Part shown: in pieces, positions 1 to 11,000 of the stretch
How positions within the stretch are numbered: the first letter of the stretch is position 1
Layout of the letters: every line of letters begins with the position of its first letter
From: Phallusia fumigata
Lineage: Eukaryota; Chordata; Ascidiacea; Phlebobranchia; Ascidiidae
Direction of reading: 5' to 3'
Length of the DNA: 21,254 bases
NCBI GenBank assembly: GCA_008931825.1
Contig: QXVZ01025285.1
Coordinates: forward strand, 1 to 21,254
Position numbers and translations under genes: made by a program
Notes under the pieces: generated by a model
Databases searched by the model: none
Told to the model about the DNA's origin: nothing
The model's input: only the letters and a program-made list of their open reading frames with translations

Positions 1-1549
1 CCAGTTAAGAGCACCACAGTACCACGACAGGCGTCGCCAATAAACTAGGTCGCCTTTCTTTCCACAATATTCCAGAAAAGCCAATTAGAGAGACATATTA
101 TCTATATTTCAAAAGTTAAATTATAGATTTAGCTGAGTTGAGACTGTAACGTAGTGTATTTTATGTTTTTGTGCTTTTCGGACCTGGGTTGTCACGGACA
201 CAACGTTAATTACTAAAACGATTCAAAAAACAGTTTTTAAAGCCTCAAGGTGTAAAATCACTGCCGGTCGATACGTAAACAATAGATTATCCCGTGTAAA
301 AGACCAACGGAGGTGGATATTTTTTGTATTTCAATCATGTAGCACTTCGTCATCGAATTGCACTCTATTATTTTACCAGAAACACAGTGATACGTGTTAT
401 TACTTCTGTTAAAAGTTGTACAGCATTTAAAGTACAGTCCAGTCATAACACATCAACAATTAAATGCGTCCTTCCTTCTCCCCTGCCTTCACTTTGTCAC
501 CGCCTGAGAACTTTCACCCAGTCCCGTCTTTTAGTCATGTCGAAAATGCGCTCCTCCGTCGCCCCGTCATTCGCTTAGAACTGCATGTGAACTTTCACCC
601 AGTCCCGTCTTTTAGTCATGTCGAATATCTTCTGTCGCCCCGTCTTTCGCTAAGAACTGCCTGTGAACTTTCACCCGTCTTTTAGTCTGGCACTTTTCCC
701 GTCTGCCCCATAGTTCCGTCTCTCCCGCCTTTTAGACCTTGTTTCCCGTATTTCCGTCGTCCCATACGTCTTTACTGAAGGGGAAGCAGTTTTAGGGCAA
801 GACGCAGCTATTTAAGGGTAGGGGGGTGTTCACCAAACGCTGGTGGCTCGTGGTTGAAAAATATTTAATATTATCTGGGCTAACACTCCACCGTAAAACT
901 GGATTAAAATCCACTTCGAAATTAAATTAAGTTGAGACGGAAAAAACGTTCATTTTTATGTTGAGTTGAGTCTCAGGAAATAGCTGGGCAACGTTAGAAT
1001 GTTATTTGCGCAAAAAGGTTAAGGGCACAATTGGTGGATCGAGGTTGAACGCGCTGCAGCTACACTGTCATGGTGTTTGAATCATTCAGACGACATACCA
1101 CCCATGTTAGGTGAGAGTGTGGGGTTCAACAGGAAAAGCGATAGTTTCGAGGGGACAGCAGGGGGTTGTATCGAGTGGAGTTTAATTATAAATACTGTTA
1201 GCTGTTTGTTATCCTACATTTCAGCCGACACGGGGTACAACCGAAGCCGTTTCACCCATATCGAATTTTGGTTATACCTGTATTGCGTATAAACAGAAAC
1301 TTTCTAGTTAAAACATACACCGCGAAGGCCTTAAATCTGAAAGGCAGAAGATTCGTTGTTTCCACTTTGGAGCTTGGCTGGTTTTCCGGTAACAAACGTG
1401 AAAAGTAAAAACGTTGGTTTTATTTATTCGCCACGATTTCTTTCACCGAGCGAAATAAACTCAACTCAACTGCTTGCGTTTTTATATGACGCCGCAGCCA
1501 CCAGGAAATGTTGTGTGTGACGTCACAATGCCGATCGAACCTAACTTCG
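1..1549. other. Intergenic region downstream of BTAF1, no gene seen
   Basis: I find no exon, no homology and no convincing open frame here. It contains the tandem repeat at 508-700, an 11-bp inverted pair GTTGAGTTGAG / CTCAACTCAAC at 960-970 and 1460-1470 (with a related GAGTTGAGAC at about 134-143), and a TGACGTCA palindrome at 1518. The moderately GC-rich part from 700 to 1550 could hold a dispersed repeat. Confidence 0.6.
508..700. repeat. Degenerate tandem repeat, about 76-81 bp period
   Basis: GAACTTTCACCC begins at 508, 589 and 665. The first two units continue AGTCCCGTCTTTTAGTCATG, then a segment with CGCCCCGTC and TTCGCT(T/A)AGAACTGC, and then restart. The third unit is shortened to GAACTTTCACCCGTCTTTTAG and decays into CCCGTC-rich sequence to about 760. 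Small open frames on the plus strand here are products of the repeat and are not genes. Confidence 0.8.
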
Positions 1550-1853
1550 TTTCCCACGCAGGATTTATTTCATGACGAGACAACTATGACATCATCAATC
1601 AACAACAACCAAACAAGCAGCAACAAAAGGTAAAATAAACAAAAAAATCTCTTTTTGACGTCACCAACAAACGGATGAGATAACGGGTAGTAACGGATGA
1701 GATGTACGTTTCAAATAATTGCAACAACACATTTGTAAAGTTGATTTCAAAAACTTGTAACCTGTAATAATAAGTGTGACAATTAAAACTCGGTGAAGGG
1801 TTGCCAAAAAAAAACAATATCTACCTGAAAAATAACAAACTGCTAGCAGAAGT
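1550..1853 (-). other. Probable BTAF1 3' UTR with poly(A) signal
   Basis: Downstream of the stop at 1854 on the minus strand the sequence is AT-rich and non-coding. The first good AATAAA on the minus strand is at 1569-1564, about 285 bases after the stop, followed on that strand by a G/T-containing stretch. A second candidate lies near 1425-1418. The cleavage site is not determined. The end coordinate given is an estimate. Confidence 0.4.
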
Positions 1854-2006
1854 TCATTTATCGTTTAGAGATTGAATGAAATTATCGAGATTATATTCCT
1901 CGTCGTACTGGTTTTGATCCCACAGTTCCCCTAAACTGTCGATCATTGCTCGAAGCCCTTTGCTTGAAGATTTACTGCCGTCAGAAACCGGCTTTGATTT
2001 TGAATC
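1854..2006 (-). CDS. BTAF1: BTAF1 terminal coding exon
   Basis: This last exon encodes 50 residues and a TGA stop (1856-1854). After a variable Ser/Lys-rich segment ([17 protein letters not shown]) it ends [20 protein letters not shown] and a short tail. Human BTAF1 ends NLSDLWDQEQYDSEYSLENFMHSLK, so this is the conserved C-terminal bridge that packs against the Snf2 motor. The acceptor is TCTTACAG at 2010-2007. The exon is separated from the previous one by a 252-bp intron. Confidence 0.95.
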   Translation of the reverse strand, partial: DSKSKPVSDGSKSSSKGLRAMIDSLGELWDQNQYDEEYNLDNFIQSLNDK

Positions 2007-5000
2007 CTGTAAGACCGATGGAATGTTATATCAAAGAAAACTGTTTGTAAACCAAGTTTGGAAAGAAATTTTTAAAATCTACTGCACAATTGCAAATATT
2101 TTTGCCCAAATTTGATCCAACCCAATAATAAATAAATTGAAACAAAAATTTGCAACAAAATTACTTTAGACTGGAATAAAAAGAAAAGGTTTTTGTTTCT
2201 CTTGATCTGTACCAGAAACACAACATTTTACTAAGAACAAAGAAAAGCAATTTGGGACCTTGTCAACATTAAAGAGATCGAGTACTTGACCAGTTCCCAT
2301 GCTCTGTAAACCCCGGTTATCTTCACTAACGACTGTGTTGGCAATATTCAACTTGAACTTCTGTAATCCCAATATCTTCTCCTCCATAGTGCCTCTAGTG
2401 ATCAGTCTGTATACATTCACAACTTTTTTTTGGCCGATCCGATGCGCTCTGTCCATCGCCTGTGTAAGTCAAAACACAAAAAGAAAAGTTAAAAAATAAT
2501 TTTTTTTTAACCAAGTTTCAATTGAGGGAGTGTTCAACTATTTTCGTTTTTTTAGATGGCCAAATATCAGTTAGTTGTTTTCATGATTTTTCACTAGTCA
2601 TTATGCTAAAGTCAGCAGATTTTTTGGATACCAAGCATCAACGATAATATTTTTCCAGACAGAGAGATCCCCCAGTACGAAGTACTCAGGTTCTGGCATG
2701 GTTCTAAATTTTTCAATAAGTGGTTAGCAAGACTGCTACTCCTGACTCAGTCGCTTGTGTTTCCCTGAGCAAGAAATTCAAGCGGCATTGCTTGGACCCA
2801 TGGAATCACTAAAATTGAAGTCACTCATTTCCCAATAAAAAATAAAATAAAAAAGATCCAACAGAACTGCAATGAGATGGAAATCTTGATTGTTATTAGC
2901 ACAACACATTTAGGCATTAGTTCGTCCACCCAAGATAAAAATGAAACAAACAAAACTCTCCTTTCTGACTTTACAAAAACAATACTTTAGCAAACTTTTT
3001 GTTTCAGAATGGTTTCTTTCAATAAATTTACCTGTAAATCAACCATAGGATTCCAGTCATGTTCCACGAACACGACTGTGTCTGCCCCGGTCAGGTTTAA
3101 CCCAAGTCCACCAACCTTGGTTGTCAGTAGCAACACGTCAATTGAAGGGTCATTGTTAAATCTAGGATGCAAAAACTTCTGCTTATCAACCATTAAAATT
3201 AAGTTTCGTCTGTGGTCATAAACCAAGAAAGCAAGGCTTTAAAACTTTTTAAACATCCTAAAAACCAGCATGGTCCAGGTTTATTTTGTTGAGGGTTATT
3301 ACAAACTGTTATTCTAGTATTTAATTAGGGACACAAATACAAAAAATCCCTTTGTTACACATAATAATATTATACACAACAAAGGGGCATGTTACAACGT
3401 TACTGTTATTTATGACAGATCATGGTTATCAGACTGAAAAAATCTAATTTGCAGACTCAAGTTGAATTCGCTTGCCAATCAAATTTCCAAACTTACCTTG
3501 ACACAATCGAGAATCTCTGGTTTGCGGGGATTCCCCCATCTAATCTCATGTAGGATACGCTTGGCATGAGCGATTTAAAAAGGTCGTTTTGGATGATATC
3601 AAGCATGTTTCGATGCTGGCAGAATATCAAAGCCCGGTGCTGCCCCACAACTGATACTTCACTGTCATTGCTCGGCACAACTATGACCAAAACAGATTGA
3701 AATAACAAATTTAAAACATCTAGATTAGTATTGTTAAACTGAAGGGGGTGAACATTTGGGGTAAATAAGGTGAAAAATTGGTGAGCTCAACCAAAAGTCA
3801 CAAAGTCTTTAAAATACTTTTCATTGTACAAACCATCAAAACAGAAAACTTCTAGGTGACTTACTTTGTTAAATATTGCTGTTTTTCAATTTTACATTAT
3901 TGGGGTTATGGGTGAACCGGGGTAATAAGTAACAGAGCACAACTTCAGATATCCATCTATCGTTTGAGCAAATTTGATGAAATGTAAATGACTTTTTCTA
4001 GACCAAAATAGAGACAAACAGAAAAAAAAAAACAGAGTAACAACCTGTAAGGAAGTTTGGCTGGACACAAATATTCTCACAATAGTGTTTTTGAGTCACA
4101 AAATATGTAAAAAACAACCAACAATTGTCCGCGGATAGTTTTTCACATGTCAACAAAATTTTTTACCTCCAATTCCACAATCAAGTAAAAGCTGTTTCAA
4201 TGACGGCAGTTTTGTCGCATGTTTAATGTCATGTAAGGAACTTCCCGATGATTTCAGCTGAGTCATAAATCTCTTGTAATGAGGATGACTCGGCAAAAGT
4301 ACAAAACATGGATGGTTGCAAACTTTCTGAAGATACTGTAATGCCTGGAAAAGGAAAGCTTTGTACAGAAAAGAACAAGTAATGTATTGCCTTTTTTGTA
4401 GTCATTTTAGCAATGTTTTGAACCAGGATTTACCTGAAAAACATGAGATGCATCTTTGGTTACAATTCTCTGATCAATTTCACCATCAACTTTGCTTATC
4501 GATGTTTCTGCGTCTTTTCTGGCTTGGGATTTGGCAAAATCTTCGTAAAGTTGAAGCTGAAATGCAAAACAACAAATTTTTAAAAGCATACATGCCAGAA
4601 AGTAACTAGTGCAAATTTCTATGATTTTTTTCCTTTTTTGAATTGATTGAACAAGTTACAACTGAGGAAATCACAAGGCTTACTCCACTAGAACAACAAG
4701 AATAATTTAAAACTTCTGCCGATTTTGCAAATGCCCTGTCAAACAATTTACCAAATATGTAGCTAACACTTATTACCTGCAGTGGGCTGAGGTCACAATA
4801 ATAATCCTGGATGATTTTTGGAGGCAAATCTTTCAAAACATCTTCTTTCATTCTCCTAAGCATGAATGGCAAAACTTGGCGATGTAACGCTTCCATTGCG
4901 ATCACACCTGGATGAGGAAAATAAATTAAAAAAACAAAAAAGCCGAAGCAAAAATAAACTTGTACAATTTAATTAAACCATTTAATTATGGAACGTTCAA

Positions 5001-8000
5001 ACTGCCAGTCTGTTTTTACATCTAGAATGGAACACAGGCTGTTTTTCCACATTATATCATGCTGGCGCGCAGTTGCAAGTACAACAAATGTACAAATATA
5101 CAAAGACACAATGTCTTACAATCTACAAGAAAACAAGTTAAGCGATGAAGAGACAAATTATAACCGACATCAGCTAACAATACTTGAATTTGGCACTTTG
5201 CTTCATGACCTGCAGTTGGGGACCACAGTTCGGGTATTCAGTGTTTACCCAAACATTTCCCTGCTGCTGTTTGTGATGTAACAAAGTAAACTAACACGAA
5301 ACATCACATGAATCGAAGTTAATTATTAAAACATTGGACAGTGACAACACTAATTGTATTCAGCTTTTGCTAAGCGGAGGTTTTTAAGACTATTATGCAG
5401 AAAGACAAATTTAGTTACAAGTTTTGAATTTTATTGCTCGGGAAGAGTTTTTTCCAATTTTTTAGGAGGTAAACGAAAGTTTTTAAGTTTCAAAGCAACT
5501 TGTTGAAGCAGGATTGAGTTTATTTAGCTGAATATAACTGTCTATCCTTTTGTCTATTTTGTGCTTTTAAAACATTTCAGAAACCTGAAACATCACAATT
5601 TTAAAAGATTATTTTGGGAGAGAAAAATCATAGATTGAATTATTTGTCAGGGCAAACACAAGGTTATGATGAAATCGTGTTTTAATCTTCTCATCATCAC
5701 GACTTCGCAAATATTGCTGAAAGTTTATGGGACGGAAAGCAAAAGTTTGAATTCCCAACATTTGTGGCATCAACTTGACGAGGAAAAAGACGAAAGAAGT
5801 TTAGAATCAGAAGGATGCGGGGATGGGGATGACAGCGGTGGAAATGTACGTTTGGTTTTAACAAAATGAGAAGATTATTTTATTGGGTCTTATCACATTT
5901 TACCATTTTAAACCTTTCCACATTTTATCATTTTAAACCTTTCTTACTACTTTGGATGAACAAAAAAACAAATGCAGTGTTTTGTAAATTATTAGGATTA
6001 AGATTACTTTAAATATTGTTACATTAGATTTATTAAAATTAAAAAAGTCATTTTAAACTAACCGTTAAAATATACAAGTATTTAACAGATAGGAATGTTG
6101 GATCAGTTTTTTGTGCTGAAGGAACGCAATGACAAAATTTTTTTCTTCAGAACCATGAACTTGTGTCCTCCCTAGGAGTCGTTGAAATTCTGGCGATCGT
6201 GATTGGTGGAATTATTGTGTCTGGGATTGTTGTATTTTTGGGGGCATGTGCTTGGCAGAAGGTAAAAGCCACAAAATTAAAAAAAAATTAGTTCATCCTT
6301 GCTAAAAAAATAACTGGTTTTATTTCATGATGCTCAATATCATTTTTTGAAATTGTGGCCCAATAGGGTTAATAATGACCTTTTTACATAGAATATCAAA
6401 TTTGAGGCTCAAAAATAGCAATAGATATAATTGTCAAACAATCTACAGGAAAAAGAAAACAGTCGACTATTTTTTTATTTACACAGATGAGAAGAAATCC
6501 TAACAATGACACGGCACATGTGATTTACACAGATGATGAAAGTGCTTTGAACATGGTCGATTACGATGAACTGAGTATTCAGAACGCAAGACTATCTGTC
6601 GATCTGCCACAAAACACAACAACTGAAAGTGATACATGACATAAGTGACAACCTTATTCTGATCATGCAATTCCTTATTGTATGGAACTGTTTGTGTTTT
6701 GTTTATTGTCTTTTATTGCTGCCATTATCTTGTATTCAGGAATAGTAAATAAATAATTCAAAAACAAGTTGTTAGTTGTGGGGACAAAACGAAAGTGACG
6801 CAATCCTGATTTTAGTCTCTGCGGTGATGTTTAATGCAAAATAATAATTGCGCAAGTAACTCGTTCTTATAAATTTCAATCGAAACGTAAAACACACCAC
6901 CATGACCATATCTACCAGCTGTGAAAGTTTCAGCCAAATTCACCAAACATTTAATGCCAAAAGTGCATGGACAAGCTGCAGGAAGAAAAAAAAACAGAGT
7001 GAAAAGAATATGTATTCCCATAATTAGGAGTTGTTTAGGAGATATATGAGGGATATGCTGTTGCTGCCAGATATACCAAAAAGTTTTGTTTGTAACATTG
7101 CTTGGGAGATACTTTGATTCTCGACCACCAGTTGACAAATTTAAAGCATTATGAGAGGTTGTTATTGGGTATGTTTGTACGCAAGTTCACTGTACCTTAC
7201 ATGGGGTGAAACTTCAGAACAGAAAGTGTGTGCCAAAAAAAAGATGCAATATCAACTAAAATGCTTTAACAAATCTGAAATTTCAAACCTTCTTCTTGTT
7301 CTTTTGATGAATTCTTTGCATCTCGACTTGCAAGAATTGGTTTTGTAAACCGAGCGTTGAATTCCTGTTCTGAGCCAAGGAAACCAGGGATAAGAAAATC
7401 AAATAACGACCAAAGTTCCAGGACGCTATTCTGCAACATAAGTTACAATTCATACGATGCTGTAAATGTCTTGCAAACCAACCAAGCAGTTACTAATCAA
7501 CACTAAAAAATTCAGTTAATAAAATTTCCCACGAATGTTCTTATACTGACACAATCAACTTTTCCTCACAAAATCTTTAATACAACACTTCACTGTTGCG
7601 AAGTACCTTAAACATGCGAACACTATACAAGCGTAGCAAACTAAACACAAAAAAGTATATTCTTGCCAAACAAATTATTTTGCAAAAGAACGTTTTACTT
7701 GGATTGGAGTTCCAGTCAGAATCAATCTGTGTCTAGAAATCAGGGTTTTGACACATTGGGATATTTTGCTTTTTCCATTTCTTATCGCATGACCTTCGTC
7801 AAGGACGCAGTAATTCCACTCAAGTTTGCTGCAACACATAATTTACGCTACTAACACTGAATATACTATTTGCATGGGAAGATAAGTATATTTACAAATT
7901 ATTAATGAAACAAGATGTAAAATGTAAAATTTGTTTTAAACAGTTTATGGCGAATATCTTTTTACCTGAAAAATGTGACGTCATTCCGGACAACTTCATA

Positions 8001-11000
8001 CGAAGCAACAACAAGATTGTGGGACTTCACTTTGTCTTGTAATCTGCAAAATTACTAAATATTGAATAAAAACTGAGTGATTACAAGGGTTTAAAAAATA
8101 TAAAACCATTTAGCACATACTGCGCATGGTGATGCACTAAATACATTGGGTGCACACAGAAGGTCAATTTTTACAGTACACTAAACGACATTTAAACTTT
8201 TTAGAAGAGGCTATTTATGATGACTATTGTTACTTCGTTTCCATGGCCACTTTACACATGGACATAAAACATGGCCATTTGCCGTAGTCGGACAAACTCG
8301 AATGGCCCAAACGCGCTTGCGTTTCCATGTCCTAAAAAATCATTCAAGCGTAGCGAAAATCGGCCAAGATCGCCGACTTCAGTCTTTTGTCTCGCTATTG
8401 TGTTGCTGACCCTGTGCAAAAATGATTAGATCGCGAAGGTTATATTAAGTATTTTGTGTGTCATACTTATTTTAAAAATTCTGGTTAATACACAACATGT
8501 TCATAACCGGAATTATTGTCAATGCTTTCCGAAGCAATACGACGAAAAATATCGGCAGAAAACTTTTATTTACTCGTCATTTGACTTTTCGCACCTGTAA
8601 CAAAAAACCTGAACCTCCGCGCGCTCTGCGCTATGGCCATGTAAAGATGGCCATAAGGCGTATGTCCACCCCCGCGGGAAGGACATTCGAAAACCGCGTA
8701 TGGCCATGTAATTTTGCTGCGTCATCTTTTCCCACTTCCAAATATGGTCACTCGGCCATAAAACATGGCCATAAAGTGGCCATGGAAACGGAGTACCAGT
8801 CATGTTATTGGTTCCGCTGCATTTGACTTAATAAGGACTACCTGCATGGAAGGTCAAAACACCGAGATTCCAAACTCAATATTTGCAGAAAAGCATTGGG
8901 TACAATGTGTTACAATTTTGTGAAAACATTTTACCTAGTTCTATTTCCTTATTTGTTACTGTTACAAATCAAACAAACTATGTGTAGGAAAATTTTTGGA
9001 GTTTCTTAATATTCCAACCTTGCCCTTTCCTGAGGGTTTCCTGCATAATGTAGTGGAACGAGATGTTCACAAAACTTGCTCACTTCCTCCACCCAGTGGC
9101 CAGTTAATGTCGGGGGACAAACAACCAACGAGATCAGGTGACGTCGTAAAGATTTCTGCAAAATTCAATTGGTATATTTAGCCATGTGGTTTGAAATGTT
9201 AAGAGGGAAAAAAATTTGGATGTGAACCAAATTATCCTAATAGTAACTTTAAGAAAAACAAGAAACCAAAAATATTTATCTCGCTAGGTTAACTAATTAT
9301 ATTTTGTGACAGAATTTCAACCAATCTTTGATCAAAGTAACCAATTTGCCAACCTTTATTTTCTGCTCCTTGTAAAAATGGTCAGATGCCACAATACAAA
9401 TTGTTTGTAAAGTTTTTCCGAGCCCCATGTCGTCACACAATATTCCATGTAACTTGTACCGATTTAAAAATGCCAGCCACTTCACTCCATCCTGCAATAA
9501 ACTACTGCTTTAAAATTGAAACATAAAAAAAAAGCTAGTAAATTTTGATAGAATGTAATAAAATATTTACCCTGTATTAGTTTAACGCCAATACAACTAA
9601 CCCAACACTTAATGCGTTTTAAACCAGGAACTAGAAAAACTAGAAAACATCATTATGACATTACCACATATCTATTGTAGCTATTATGAAGATATAACCA
9701 GTAAAAATAAATATATTTTGTAATAATCTGTGCTACCTCTTGATAAGATCTTAGTGTTGCATTTATTGTGATGGGAATCTTGTAAGAGTCAAGCGCTCGA
9801 CTGTCGAATAATTGCTCGAGAAATCTTCGTTCTTCAGCTTTTCTCTCCAGCAGTGATAGAGGCATGTCGGGGGGATTTGGAATGCTTGTCTGGAAAAATA
9901 TTGGTTTACTCATGAACATCAGACCTATTAAAATACAACTGTCAGGAAATTTGTAAATAGTTATGCAATGATGATGACAACTGCATTTGTTAGACAGTTG
10001 TAATACATTATATTCACTATGTCTCGAGCAGTTACGTTTTCCATTGCCTGTAATCAACTGTCATTTAGTTAGACACTTAAGTACATAATTTACTTTGTTT
10101 TAATTCTGATAAAACATAAACAAGCAAATCTACCAGAATAAAGCAAAACATCTCATGCAAATAGGATTGTTGAGGTCCTTGGCTATTTAATTGGACAATT
10201 ACAGAAGAATTATTGCAACATGATGCTTTAAATTTGTCAGATGATTACGTAAACAAACATAGTTTGGGCTTTAAAAAATTTTTTTCCTTACTTCAACTGG
10301 CATAAACTGGATGAGCTGAGCGAAACAGTGTGTTGAAAGCAATCGGATTTGTTTGTCATGATCGCTCATCCTACCTAGGAGCGGAACGATGAGAAGGACG
10401 GAGTAAGGTACAACATCTATTCTCATCGACTCAATTAGACCTGCAAACAGGGATTTTCCAACACTTTAGTTTGAATGTCATGAAACGTATTTGGCTTGAA
10501 TATTATATTGACTTAAATTTAAATCCAATCCCATGTCGTAATGTGCTTTCATGTGCAAACCTCTGTGGGTTCGTACCAGTCGGTCCAAGCAAAAGCTCAC
10601 AGTGTTTACATCGCATGACCACCACTCCAATGACCTGCTCTCGCACCCGGCATGGAAAGCACTCGTTACGTGGCCGACCGCAATGGTATGTTGGTTAACT
10701 GATGATATGTTTTATGCATATATTGAACTTCGTAATTGTGTGTTGTCATTTTACTCAAACAATACTAACCCAAAGGTATTGTGAGTCTGATTGTCAAGTA
10801 GGAACACGCTCGGTAACAGGGTCCTACCATTAAACACTCAAAACCCTACGGTCAAGAAAACAAAGTGGCAGACTGACACATTAAAAAACAAAAAAACACT
10901 TTGATCGTTCGTCCATGCAAGTTTGAAATACCGTGGTTGACGTTGAAATAACTTAATATATTTCATGGTAAATGCACAAACATGTTTGGAAAGTGCATGG

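Noticed and set aside
464-685. Plus-strand open frames of 73-84 codons
   Set aside because: They are products of the tandem repeat at 508-700; the repeated peptide FHPVPSFSHVE simply mirrors the DNA repeat.
1077-1292. 71-codon plus-strand open frame in the left intergenic region
   Set aside because: No homology, no splice sites in register and no downstream poly(A) signal at a suitable distance.
4988-5281. 97-codon plus-strand open frame upstream of the nested gene
   Set aside because: It has no recognisable domain and no good donor leading to the nested gene, and its composition is like that of intron sequence.
8497-8826. 109-codon plus-strand and 77-codon minus-strand open frames
   Set aside because: Both lie inside or overlap the TA-flanked MITE and are made by its repeated TGGCCAT units.
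10471-10784. Two overlapping plus-strand open frames in BTAF1 intron 10441-11113
   Set aside because: No domain or splice signals; they cross stretches that look like dispersed repeats.
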